From contig CALKXD010000204.1 of the NCBI GenBank assembly GCA_938003855.1, positions 1-35,792 of the forward strand: a DNA stretch of 35,792 nt. Reading direction: 5' to 3'. This DNA is from an uncultured Granulosicoccaceae bacterium. GTDB taxonomy: Bacteria; Pseudomonadota; Gammaproteobacteria; Granulosicoccales; Granulosicoccaceae. The first letter of the stretch is position 1. The number at the start of each line of letters is the position of its first letter. The notes beneath the pieces were generated by a model. It searched no databases, was not told the DNA's origin, and saw nothing but the letters and a program-made list of their open reading frames with translations. A program made the position numbers and the translations under genes. Shown here piece by piece: positions 15,765 to 24,162 of this stretch.

Positions 15765-16886
15765 ATGGCTGTAAAAGTTAATTCCTGGAATGAGTTTGAT
15801 CCACTCAAGCATGTCATCGTAGGGCGTGCTGATCACACTTGCATTCCACCGAGTGAGCCAGCAACAGAGGCCAAAGTACCGGAAGACAGTGACATGCGCG
15901 GGATGTGGGGTCCTCGCCCATTGGAAACAGTAGAAAAAGCCAATATCCAGCTGGATAACCTGGCCAAACTACTCGAGAGTCGCGGTATTACTGTTGATCG
16001 TCCGTCACCGATTCAGTGGAATCAGGCAGCGGTAACGCCAGATTTCAGCACCGCGTCGATGTTTGGCTGTATGCCTCCCCGTGATGTGCTGCTGACGGTT
16101 GGCCCCGAAATTCTATGTGCACCAATGTCGTTTCGATGTCGCTATTTTGAGTATCTGGCCTATCACCCGCTGATGCAACGGTACTTCGATGAAGACCCGG
16201 ATTTCAAATGGGAACAAGCCCCGCGTCCGCGCCTGTCTGACGAATCCTACCAGCCAGGGTACTTCGACGAGATCACCATAGAAGAGCGATTGTCACGCAC
16301 CGCAGACCTTGACTTTGTGACCACTGAGTTCGAGCCATTGTTCGATGCGGCCGATGTCATGAGACTGGGTAAGGATCTATTCTGCCAACATGGCCTGACC
16401 ACCAACCGACGTGGCATGCAATGGCTGCAACGACACTTCCCTGATCACCGCATTCACGCCGTGAACTTTCCAGGTGACCCCTACCCTATTCATATTGATG
16501 CGACCTTTGTTCCGTTACGACCCGGAACTATCATTAATAATCCAAATCGGCCACTACCCGATGAGCAGCGTAAAATCTTCAATCAAAATGATTGGGAAAT
16601 CATCGATGCGGCAACACCGGTTCACAATTCACCGCCACCACTTTGTTACTCAAGCGTATGGCTTTCAATGAATTGCCTGGTGATTGACCATAAAACCGTT
16701 GTAGTCGAAGCCAGCGAAACCAATCAGATGGAACAGATGGACAAATTGGGCATGGAAGTATTGCCCATGCCATTCCGGGATGCCTATCCCTTCGGTGGCG
16801 GTCTCCACTGTGCCACCGCCGACGTACACCGTGAGGGCGGGTGTGAGGACTACTTTCCAAAACAAGTCGGGTCAACCATGCTCTAA
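15765..16886 (+). CDS. Amidinotransferase (glycine amidinotransferase family)
   Basis: A 373-aa cytoplasmic enzyme of the guanidino-group-modifying superfamily, which transfers an amidino group from arginine to an amine. It matches the human glycine amidinotransferase pattern: W-N-E-F-D-P-L-K-H-V-I-V-G at the start, D-A-A-D (Asp197 region), H-I-D-A-T-F (His243) and the nucleophile G-G-G-L-H-C-A-T (Cys349), so the catalytic triad is intact. Glycine as acceptor would give guanidinoacetate; other acceptors such as lysine or inosamine occur in the family and cannot be excluded. It stands alone, with a terminator before it and a structured repeat after it, and faces the oxidoreductase gene. Confidence 0.9.
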   Translation: MAVKVNSWNEFDPLKHVIVGRADHTCIPPSEPATEAKVPEDSDMRGMWGPRPLETVEKANIQLDNLAKLLESRGITVDRPSPIQWNQAAVTPDFSTASMFGCMPPRDVLLTVGPEILCAPMSFRCRYFEYLAYHPLMQRYFDEDPDFKWEQAPRPRLSDESYQPGYFDEITIEERLSRTADLDFVTTEFEPLFDAADVMRLGKDLFCQHGLTTNRRGMQWLQRHFPDHRIHAVNFPGDPYPIHIDATFVPLRPGTIINNPNRPLPDEQRKIFNQNDWEIIDAATPVHNSPPPLCYSSVWLSMNCLVIDHKTVVVEASETNQMEQMDKLGMEVLPMPFRDAYPFGGGLHCATADVHREGGCEDYFPKQVGSTML

Positions 16887-17247
16887 CCTGGATAAATAAG
16901 ACGACCCAAATCACACCGCTTTTGACGCAGTACTCTGCCGGAAAATGCAGCGTAGAAAATCAAACGTCTGATTTTCCCACTGCATTGGCAGTTGTGCTTA
17001 AGCTACGCGCTGCTTTATTTTCCACGCTATCTGCCGGGATGTACCGCGGCGTTTAAGTGCCGAAATTCTATACAATTGAATAGCACCGGCTTAGCAGCAG
17101 GAATTTATAGAGACACGGCGAGGCCTTGGTTCCCCGCCTTAGCTCGCGGCATACCCGAAAAGACAACCGCTGGATTGGCATTGCACACTGCCGCGTTGGA
17201 AATCGCCAGAGTGCTTCAGCGCCCGGGCCCATGGCTTTTATCTTGCC
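16887..17247. other. Convergent intergenic region
   Basis: About 360 bases between the convergent amidinotransferase and oxidoreductase genes. It carries the nested inverted repeat at 16935-16991. A 113-codon plus-strand reading frame starting at 16992 has no recognisable protein features and runs into the oxidoreductase on the opposite strand, so I do not call it. Confidence 0.5.
16935..16991. repeat. Nested inverted repeat (long imperfect hairpin)
   Basis: Three nested arms: CTGCC (16935-16939) with GGCAG (16987-16991), ATGCAG (16945-16950) with CTGCAT (16980-16985), and GAAAATCA (16955-16962) with TGATTTTC (16969-16976) around loop AACGTC. There are 19 paired positions in 57 bases. It may act as a bidirectional terminator or mRNA 3' end stabiliser, but there is no T-run on either side. 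Confidence 0.6.
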
Positions 17248-19320
17248 CTAGGCGGCACAGACATGCACAGCCGTATCGTGGAAAGTTGCCCCGCCATTCG
17301 GAAATCCAGGCTCAGCAGACACCAGCGCATTAACCCCCACACCCTCCTCAAAGGCCGAATTCGGCCAAATGCTTTCCATCACGACGACACCACACTGCAA
17401 ACCATTAAATGCTTTAACCCGGGTCACAATACTGCCTTGTGCACTGCTAAGGCGAATCCGTTGATCGGCGTGTAACTGATATTTTTGCATGTCATCACTG
17501 TGCATTAACAATACAGGCTTACCCTCCCTCTGCCGTGATGATTCGGTTTCGGTAAATGTGGTATTCAAAAACTGCCTGGCCGGTGCCGCCACTAATCTCA
17601 GTGGATAATCGTCGCCAGCAACATCAATAACACCCCATTGATCCGGGTATGTCGGCATCCCGGCATAATTGGGACCGACCTTCTGCCAATCTGCTTTAAA
17701 ATGAAATTTTTTATCGTCAGTGGCAAACCCGTCTAGAAAGTTATGACTACCCAACCCACGCTCGCAATCATGCCAGCGGCCGGCATACAGCGATTCTGCA
17801 TCGGGCCGGCCACTTCGAGCCAATGCATCATCGCACAGTTCCCACGCACTCATGGTAAAGCCCTGATGCTGCACGCCTAATCGATCAGCCAGCCCGCAAA
17901 GAACTTCATGGTTGCTCAGGCATTCAGCAAAAGGCTCAATCACCTTTTTAGTCATTTGCAGATGAGTATGTCCACCGGCCTGGTAGAGATCGTCGTGTTC
18001 CAGAAACATGGTAGCTGGCAGAACTACGTCGGCATAACGCGCCGTGTCTGTCATGAATTGCTCATGCACACAGATAAACAGATCGCTCCTGGATAATCCC
18101 TGGCATACTTTAATTGATTCAGGAGCAACCACCGCTGGATTGGTGTTTTGGACCAGCATCCCCATCACAGGAGGCCCACCTTGCAGGTCTGCTTCATTGC
18201 CCAACAGCACATCACCAATACGTGATTGGTCCAACACTCTGACACCTGGCTGGCACTGATCCAGTCCCCTGATCAAGGTTTGATCAATGCCATAAATTGC
18301 ACCGTTACTGTATAGAGCCCCCCCGCCGACTTGAGTCCAGGCACCTGTCAATGCCGGCAAACACGTGACCGCATGCATGCTGACCGCGCCATTGCGGCTT
18401 CGTGTGAAACCATAACCCAACCGGATAAAGCTCTTGCGAGTCGCACCGTAAGCTCGAGCAAATTCAACAATCTGCTCTACGGGAAGGCCGGTGATCGATG
18501 AAGCCCACTGCGGTGTTTTATCACTCAGATGCAACTCAAAGTCAGCACTGTAGTCGGTATATTTTTCCAGGTAGTCCGGATCAGTCAGGCCTTCCTGCAG
18601 GATCACATGCATGATGGCGCAGGCCAGCGCGCCATCCGTTCCAGGTTGCAGCATCAGGTGCATGTCCGCCTGCTTTGCGGTACCGGTCAGGTAAGGATCT
18701 ATAACTACTAGTTTCGCGCCCTTTTTTCTGGCAACCGAAATATGATGCATGAGATTGACCTGAGTATTTACCGGATTGCCGCCCCAGACCACGATCAAAT
18801 CACTGTGCCCGATATTACGCGGATCAGAACCACGCTTTGTGCCGGTACCGGCTATCCAGCCAGCGTCGGCCAGAGCAGTGCAAAAAGTTGAATGCTGCTG
18901 CGATGTGCCCAGGCAATTGCGAAACCGATCAATGCCATCGCGCTGAACCAGCCCCATCGTGCCAGCATAGTGATAAGGCCAAAGCGCCTCTGCTCCAAAC
19001 TGCTGAATAATTTTGTGGAAACGGTCAGCGACCAGATCCAGAGCCGAGTCCCAGCTGATAGCCTCAAACTCTCCTGCACTGGATTTGGCGTTGATCCGGC
19101 GCAAAGGCTGACTCAATCGATCCGGGTGATGCACTCGCTCTGCGTACCGTGCAACTTTTGCGCACACGACCCCGGCGGTATAGGGGTTCTGTGCACCATA
19201 TACGCGTCCGATAGTGTGCGAGTCAATTCGCTCAACTTCCAGTGCACAGGTGCTGGGACAATCGTGCGGGCAAGTTGAGTGAACCCGTTGTTTTGCAAGA
19301 CCTTCAACCATAGACACCAT
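17248..19320 (-). CDS. Molybdopterin-dependent oxidoreductase with N-terminal 4Fe-4S site
   Basis: A 690-aa member of the molybdopterin oxidoreductase (BisC/formate dehydrogenase-like) family. The N-terminus has C17-P-H-D-C21-P-S-T-C25 and C53 (A-G-V-V-C-A-K), the usual 4Fe-4S ligand set. Molybdopterin-binding segments include V-V-W-G-G-N-P-V-N-T and the C-terminal molydopterin-dinucleotide-binding domain (about 570-685, with L-N-T-T-F-T-E). No twin-arginine signal is present, so it should be cytoplasmic. No selenocysteine UGA is seen in frame. The substrate is unknown, and no partner electron-transfer subunit is adjacent. Start is ATG 19320 or ATG 19311; GGGG precedes the latter at nine bases. 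Confidence 0.9.
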   Translation of the reverse strand: MVSMVEGLAKQRVHSTCPHDCPSTCALEVERIDSHTIGRVYGAQNPYTAGVVCAKVARYAERVHHPDRLSQPLRRINAKSSAGEFEAISWDSALDLVADRFHKIIQQFGAEALWPYHYAGTMGLVQRDGIDRFRNCLGTSQQHSTFCTALADAGWIAGTGTKRGSDPRNIGHSDLIVVWGGNPVNTQVNLMHHISVARKKGAKLVVIDPYLTGTAKQADMHLMLQPGTDGALACAIMHVILQEGLTDPDYLEKYTDYSADFELHLSDKTPQWASSITGLPVEQIVEFARAYGATRKSFIRLGYGFTRSRNGAVSMHAVTCLPALTGAWTQVGGGALYSNGAIYGIDQTLIRGLDQCQPGVRVLDQSRIGDVLLGNEADLQGGPPVMGMLVQNTNPAVVAPESIKVCQGLSRSDLFICVHEQFMTDTARYADVVLPATMFLEHDDLYQAGGHTHLQMTKKVIEPFAECLSNHEVLCGLADRLGVQHQGFTMSAWELCDDALARSGRPDAESLYAGRWHDCERGLGSHNFLDGFATDDKKFHFKADWQKVGPNYAGMPTYPDQWGVIDVAGDDYPLRLVAAPARQFLNTTFTETESSRQREGKPVLLMHSDDMQKYQLHADQRIRLSSAQGSIVTRVKAFNGLQCGVVVMESIWPNSAFEEGVGVNALVSAEPGFPNGGATFHDTAVHVCAA

Positions 19321-20106
19321 CCCCGATATTCTCTATAACTGATAACCGCACTACTCACTCCGATTCGCCACAGGACCCTTTCGCCAATATAAAGAGATAG
19401 CACCGCCACACGAACCCTGCGCACTCAAGCTACCCCACCATGCGAATTAGATCATCAATTACCACTCTCTGCAGGGCCTTCCGGCTTCACTTTCCAGACC
19501 GATCGCAGGATGGCGCTACCCAAAGTACCTCTGTCACTATACTTTGCCGAACACACCATAGCGGGTTGCTGTGTGTGGTAGTGCCATAGCACCACTAAAG
19601 AACCGTGTTGGATTTTTGGTGTTTATACTGCGCGCTGGACCAACGTAAACCGGAACAATACCAGAACCAAACACGGCGCGGTCGCCTGGTCGGCAAGTAC
19701 AGTGACGAACCTTTCGGGACTCGCAGATCAGTCACCGGACAATTGCTCAGATAGCGACTCTGTCGTTGTTAGACAAAGGCATAATCACCCATCTGACAAC
19801 AGCTTACGAGCCGCGGCCTTCATCAGGCAATAGCTGGCTAGCACAATAGTTGGTGTTTTCCTCCTCCAGAGACTGCGACAGTTTTCGGCGATCACCAAGC
19901 TAGTTGGTAAGCTCCGCGATGCCACGAATCTCAGCAACTATGTTGCTACGCCAGAGCGAGTATTGCAAACGCATTCAACACTTTGAATAACTCAGCCTGA
20001 CGATGGAATTAACCGGAAGCCCGAACACAGACTGTTCGAATTAGCTGAAAGAAGAATCACTTGCCCCAGGCGCCTTCCCGCCACGAAAACACGACAACAG
20101 ACAGAT
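19321..20106. other. 786-base gene-free region
   Basis: No reading frame of credible length starts here on either strand, and I see no tRNA, repeat or terminator with a T-run. The first part should include the oxidoreductase promoter. On the minus strand a 24-codon frame from ATG 19974, reading M-R-L-Q-Y-S-L-W-R-S, reaches TAG at 19902-19900, after which the frame continues with protein-like Glu/Leu-rich composition. This could be a decayed gene, but I cannot assign a family. Confidence 0.5.
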
Positions 20107-20682
20107 CTAGGCAGTGTCTGATGGCACACCTTCCAGAGCATCAAAATCAACAATTGCCGGCGCTTCGTGATAGTGCTCTATGTAGCGCATCAGGTCGACC
20201 GACGACACAGTGGTAGTCATTGAGTTATCGCAGGGATGGAAGTGCAGAGGATCCATACTCAACAGCTGCTGGTCCAGCACGACTGAAACTGACCGGGTGA
20301 CATCATTCAACACGGCAAGCGGGGTAACCGCCCCCGGTATCACACCCAGATACTGCATCAGTCTTTGCGGGCTGGCAAAACTTGGCTTACCGAGGCCCAG
20401 CATTTCACCCAATGCCTTTAAATTCACGGTTCGATGCTCCAATAGCGTGACCAGTAGCATTTTACCTTTGCGATTGCGCAGGAACAGATTTTTAGAATAA
20501 CCACCCGGCACACCTTCTCTCAAGGCACGTGAGTCCGCAACTGTGCGCATTGGTGCATGGCTGATTGAACTGTGTTTTATTCCTAGATCATCGAGCGCCC
20601 GCTGCACTTGAACAGGAGTCGCCGGGGGCTGCCCGTTAATCAATAGCCGTTCAATGGTATTGTTATTGGCCTCATCATTCAC
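20107..20682 (-). CDS. YbaK/ProX-type aminoacyl-tRNA deacylase (ProXp-ala/PrdX-like)
   Basis: A 191-aa editing-domain protein. The pattern S-H-A-P-M-R-T-V-A-D-S near 42, S-K-N-L-F-L-R (with the conserved lysine) near 64, G-V-I-P-G-A-V-T-P near 113 and the C-terminal H-P-C-D-N-S-M-T-T-T match the free-standing ProXp-ala/PrdX group, which hydrolyses Ala-tRNA(Pro) mischarged by prolyl-tRNA synthetase. It starts nine bases after the aminopeptidase stop, so it is the last gene of the minus-strand operon. Its place in a TRAP/catabolic operon is odd for a housekeeping editor; it may be co-expressed by chance or respond to a proline-like substrate. Confidence 0.9.
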   Translation of the reverse strand: MNDEANNNTIERLLINGQPPATPVQVQRALDDLGIKHSSISHAPMRTVADSRALREGVPGGYSKNLFLRNRKGKMLLVTLLEHRTVNLKALGEMLGLGKPSFASPQRLMQYLGVIPGAVTPLAVLNDVTRSVSVVLDQQLLSMDPLHFHPCDNSMTTTVSSVDLMRYIEHYHEAPAIVDFDALEGVPSDTA

Positions 20683-20691
20683 GGGAGTTAC

Positions 20692-22080
20692 CTACTTGTC
20701 AGACCGGTTATAACGCTGCTCAAGCATGCCGAATACTGCGCGAATACCCATTGCTTCACCACCGACGGGCCGTCCGTTACGGCTTCGGGTATTCCATGCC
20801 ATCACATCAAAGTGCGCCCAACTTACTTTGTCATCAACAAAGGTCTGCAGGTATAAAGCCGCTGTTATGGCGCCGCCAAAGGGTGAATTTGCGCTGTTCT
20901 GCAGGTCCGCTACATGGCTTTTGAGCAACGAGCGGTAGCCTTTATGCAGCGGCAGTTGCCATGTCGGGTCGCATGCCTGTTCCCCAGCTTCGGAGATACT
21001 TGCAGCCAACTCTTTATCATTACTGAAGAACGCTGCTATCTCAGTACCTACGGCTACTCTGGCCGCTCCGGTCAGGGTGGCAAAGTCGATGATTAGATCC
21101 GGTTTCTCTTCACAGGCCTCCGTCAGTGCATCACACAGTACCAACCGCCCTTCCGCATCGGTGTTGTCGATTTCCACCGTTATGCCACTCCGGGTTTGAA
21201 TCACATCACCCGGCCGGAAGCTGTTCGCGGAGATAGCATTCTCCGCCGCGGCTACCAGCAACCGCAGGCGCACTGGCAGCTCGAGTGCCATTATCAATTG
21301 CGCCAACCCGATCGCATGGGCAGCACCGCCCATGTCTTTTTTCATTGATCGCATGCCGCTGGCAGGCTTGATGTTTAAACCACCACTGTCAAAGGAAATG
21401 CCTTTACCAACCAGAGTCAGAGTCGGGTGTGATTTATCCCCCCACAGCAGCTCGATCAGTCGAGGCGGGTGGACACTGGCACGGCCGACAGTATGGATGC
21501 AAGGATAATTGTTTGTCAGTAAATCATCGCCGACAATCTCTTGAAACTCACCGCCATGTGTCTGGGCAATCTCAGCAATTACGGCGGCCATATGCCGCGG
21601 CATCATGTCTTCAGCCGGAGTGTTGATTAGATCGCGTACCCGGTTTGTGGCGGCCACCATCTCCTGCACACGTGGATGATTCACAGCATTCGGCAGCTTT
21701 AGCTGCGCCGGCTTACGACGAGCATTTTTGTACCGGGTAAACTGATAGGCACCAAGCCCCCAACCTATCGCTAAGGCTTCCACATTAGCCTTGACACCTG
21801 AGCCTTCGAGCATGTAGAGCCCCTCTGGCAATGCCATTGGCAAATCAGCGATTGCAAAGGGGTCGGTTAGATCAGATACACCGCAAATAAACCGTTCAAT
21901 GTTACCCCCGGCATCGGGTATCGCCAATAAGTTGCCAGCTTTGGGTTCGAATTGATTCTGCTCAAGCCAACTCAGCTGAGTAGCATCGAGTTTCTTGCAC
22001 ATACGTGGATAGCTGGTGGCTGTGACTAGAAGGATCGCAATAGCGGTGTCGCGGCCACCAAAAACAAAGGATTCGGTCAT
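20692..22080 (-). CDS. Leucyl aminopeptidase family (M17) metallopeptidase
   Basis: A 462-aa cytosolic M17 aminopeptidase that removes N-terminal residues from peptides using two metal ions. The catalytic domain shows V-G-K-G-I-S-F-D-S-G-G (Lys and Asp metal ligands), K-K-D-M-G-G-A-A and the M17 signature N-T-D-A-E-G-R-L. The C-terminal half continues through D-F-A-T-L-T-G-A and A-H-F-D-V-M-A-W. The N-terminal domain is shorter and more divergent than in E. coli PepA, as in PepB-like or alphaproteobacterial forms. The gene begins 54 bases after the TRAP large subunit, in the same direction, so uptake and peptide or amide cleavage may be linked. Confidence 0.93.
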   Translation of the reverse strand: MTESFVFGGRDTAIAILLVTATSYPRMCKKLDATQLSWLEQNQFEPKAGNLLAIPDAGGNIERFICGVSDLTDPFAIADLPMALPEGLYMLEGSGVKANVEALAIGWGLGAYQFTRYKNARRKPAQLKLPNAVNHPRVQEMVAATNRVRDLINTPAEDMMPRHMAAVIAEIAQTHGGEFQEIVGDDLLTNNYPCIHTVGRASVHPPRLIELLWGDKSHPTLTLVGKGISFDSGGLNIKPASGMRSMKKDMGGAAHAIGLAQLIMALELPVRLRLLVAAAENAISANSFRPGDVIQTRSGITVEIDNTDAEGRLVLCDALTEACEEKPDLIIDFATLTGAARVAVGTEIAAFFSNDKELAASISEAGEQACDPTWQLPLHKGYRSLLKSHVADLQNSANSPFGGAITAALYLQTFVDDKVSWAHFDVMAWNTRSRNGRPVGGEAMGIRAVFGMLEQRYNRSDK

Positions 22081-22134
22081 GAAAAATTTAGTGTAGTGAT
22101 AAGCCCTATAGTGTAGTCGCGAATTGGTCCGACG

Positions 22135-23445
22135 TCAGCCCGGTCGGCTACGCATATTTTCCGGAAGCCAGGTCGCGAGCTCGGGCACCGCAATCAAGAC
22201 AAACACCATTAACACCATAATCAAAAACATCGGGATAGCCGCCTTGGCGATATAACCCATTTCGTGATCTGTCATCCCCTGCAGGACAAATAAATTAAAA
22301 CCGATTGGCGGAGTAATCTGCGCCATCTCAACGGCTACCACAACAAAAATACCAAACCAGATGACATCGATGCCTGCCTCACGAATCATAGGCTCGACGA
22401 CTGCCATGGTTAGTACCACAGACGATATACCATCGAGAAAGCAGCCCAGCACAATATAAAACACCAACAGAGCAAGCAGTAGCTCAAAGCGGGAAAGATC
22501 CATTGATCCAATATAATCAGCCAACGCGCGTGGCAAGCCGGTAAATCCCATAGACAATGACAGGAAAGCCGCCCCCGCCAGTATCAAAGCAATCATCGCC
22601 GAGGTGCGGGTCGCCCCCATCAGACTTTCCGTAAACGTTGACCAGTTTAGTGACCGTTGAGTCGCCGCCAGCAACAACGACCCGAGCACACCGAACGCGG
22701 CCGCCTCTGTGGCGGTGGCCCAGCCACCATACATAGACCCAATAACCAGCAAGATCAGCAAAATAACCGGAATTAAAAAGCGGCTATTGCGAACTTTATC
22801 CATGAAGCTCATAGGAGGTTCCGGATCGGGATTGAAGTTCCTGGAAAATTTAGACGCCAGCGCGACATACGCCATGAACATCAACGCAAGCACCAGCCCC
22901 GGAAGCACACCTGCCAGAAATAACTCACGAATAGACTCATTGATCGTCACACCATAAACGATCAGGGTTAGCGAGGGCGGAATCATCAAGCCAAGTGTGG
23001 CAGCACCGGCCAGTGTTCCAATAATCATTTGCTCGGGATACTGGCGACGTCGCAACTCTGGTATCGACATTTTACCGACGGTGGTCAGGGTTGCCGCTGA
23101 TGATCCTGACACCGCAGCAAACACCGCGCAGCCAACAATATTGGTATGAACCAGACCCCCTGGCAAACGCGCCATCCATGGTGACAAACCACGAAACATG
23201 TCGGCGGATAAACGTGTGCGATAGAGAATCTCGCCCATCCAGATAAACAGGGGTAGTGCCGTAAGTGTCCATGATGAAGACGCCGTCCAGATCGTCGTGA
23301 TCATAGCATCGCCCGGCGGGCGTGATGTAAACAGCGCCATACCGACAAACGCGACACCAAGTAGAGCAAGCCCTACCCAGACACCCGAGCCAAGCAGCAA
23401 AAACAATACAAACAGAAATATCCCTATCGGGCCAAGTGCTTCCAT
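22135..23445 (-). CDS. dctM: TRAP transporter large permease subunit (DctM family)
   Basis: A 436-aa inner-membrane protein with about 12 hydrophobic segments, the ion-coupled permease of a tripartite TRAP uptake system. Family signatures include G-A-A-T-L-G-L-M-I-P-P-S-L-T-L-I-V-Y-G near residue 140 and I-T-P-P-I-G-F-N-L-F-V-L-Q-G near 380. Length is normal. The ATG at 23445 lies 39 bases after the small subunit stop. The symbol is the family name only; substrate is set by the binding protein. Confidence 0.94.
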   Translation of the reverse strand: MEALGPIGIFLFVLFLLLGSGVWVGLALLGVAFVGMALFTSRPPGDAMITTIWTASSSWTLTALPLFIWMGEILYRTRLSADMFRGLSPWMARLPGGLVHTNIVGCAVFAAVSGSSAATLTTVGKMSIPELRRRQYPEQMIIGTLAGAATLGLMIPPSLTLIVYGVTINESIRELFLAGVLPGLVLALMFMAYVALASKFSRNFNPDPEPPMSFMDKVRNSRFLIPVILLILLVIGSMYGGWATATEAAAFGVLGSLLLAATQRSLNWSTFTESLMGATRTSAMIALILAGAAFLSLSMGFTGLPRALADYIGSMDLSRFELLLALLVFYIVLGCFLDGISSVVLTMAVVEPMIREAGIDVIWFGIFVVVAVEMAQITPPIGFNLFVLQGMTDHEMGYIAKAAIPMFLIMVLMVFVLIAVPELATWLPENMRSRPG

Positions 23446-23484
23446 CAGGCTTGTCTCGCGGCTAGGTAAATAAACAACAATTTA

Positions 23485-24015
23485 TTAATGCTGACCAATG
23501 ACTTCAGATTCGATAGCGTGCTTTTTAAGCACAATAAGCCGCACCAGATTATCCCAGATACAGATTGCCAACAGCACGGATCCGATCGCCATGGATAACT
23601 GTGGTATCCAGATCGGCCAGGCGTCCTGCCCCTGACTGATATCGTGAAATTTATGCGACCAGCGGGTGGCTTTCACGGCATACCAGGCAAGATAAGTCGC
23701 CGTGGCTCCGGCAATCGCCAGACACCAGATTTCCAACCATGGTCGAAAGCGCCCTGCAACATTGAGAAGTATTGACACTCGAATGTGCGCAGCCCTGTTG
23801 AGGGTGTAGGCGAAAGCAAAAAACGAGGCGCCGGCCATACAGTAGCCGGCAAAATTCGGCGCACTGCTGACGAGATAGCCAGACGCACCGGTCCAGCGCG
23901 CCACCATCTGCAAAACAATCAAACAAAGAATGGCAATAAGGAACAAGGCAGCAACAACCCCTGCAGCAACATAAAGCCCGTCGAGAAACTTGCAAATACG
24001 TTTATAGGTGATCAA
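23485..24015 (-). CDS. dctQ: TRAP transporter small permease subunit (DctQ family)
   Basis: A small inner-membrane TRAP subunit with four hydrophobic helices (about 15-35, 60-80, 95-115 and 145-165). I choose TTG 24015 (176 aa, starting M-I-T-Y-K-R-I-C-K-F) because AGGGGA (24023-24028) sits seven bases upstream. In-frame alternatives are ATG 24045 and GTG 24084; the latter lies inside the hairpin at 24078-24100 and would add 23 residues not typical of the family. It lies between the binding-protein and DctM genes and works with them. Confidence 0.88.
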   Translation of the reverse strand: MITYKRICKFLDGLYVAAGVVAALFLIAILCLIVLQMVARWTGASGYLVSSAPNFAGYCMAGASFFAFAYTLNRAAHIRVSILLNVAGRFRPWLEIWCLAIAGATATYLAWYAVKATRWSHKFHDISQGQDAWPIWIPQLSMAIGSVLLAICIWDNLVRLIVLKKHAIESEVIGQH

Positions 24016-24022
24016 CCGGCTT

Positions 24023-24028
24023 TCCCCT
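24023..24028 (-). promoter_or_regulatory. Ribosome binding site AGGGGA for the TRAP small subunit
   Basis: AGGGGA on the minus strand, seven bases before TTG 24015. It is the best site in this intergenic stretch and decides the start of the DctQ-type gene. Confidence 0.6.
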
Positions 24029-24077
24029 GACACTCTGCGCCGCATGGGCACCACTGAGGCGGTGCCAAAATAAACAT

Positions 24078-24100
24078 GAGCCACAACACCGTTGTGGCTC
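24078..24100 (-). terminator. Intra-operon hairpin between dctP and dctQ
   Basis: A perfect 10-bp inverted repeat, GAGCCACAAC, three bases, GTTGTGGCTC, between the binding-protein stop and the DctQ start. On the minus strand a T-rich ATGTTTATTTT follows. It probably acts as a leaky terminator or 3' stabiliser that lets the binding protein be made in excess over the permease, a known arrangement in transporter operons. Confidence 0.65.
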
Positions 24101-24162
24101 AGTTACAATTACTGCTTTACTCATTGACAACGTGCTTCAAAAAAGCAATTGCTTCAGCGACA

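Noticed and set aside
16992-17333. 113-codon plus-strand frame after the amidinotransferase
   Set aside because: No ribosome binding site or family features; overlaps the end of the oxidoreductase gene.
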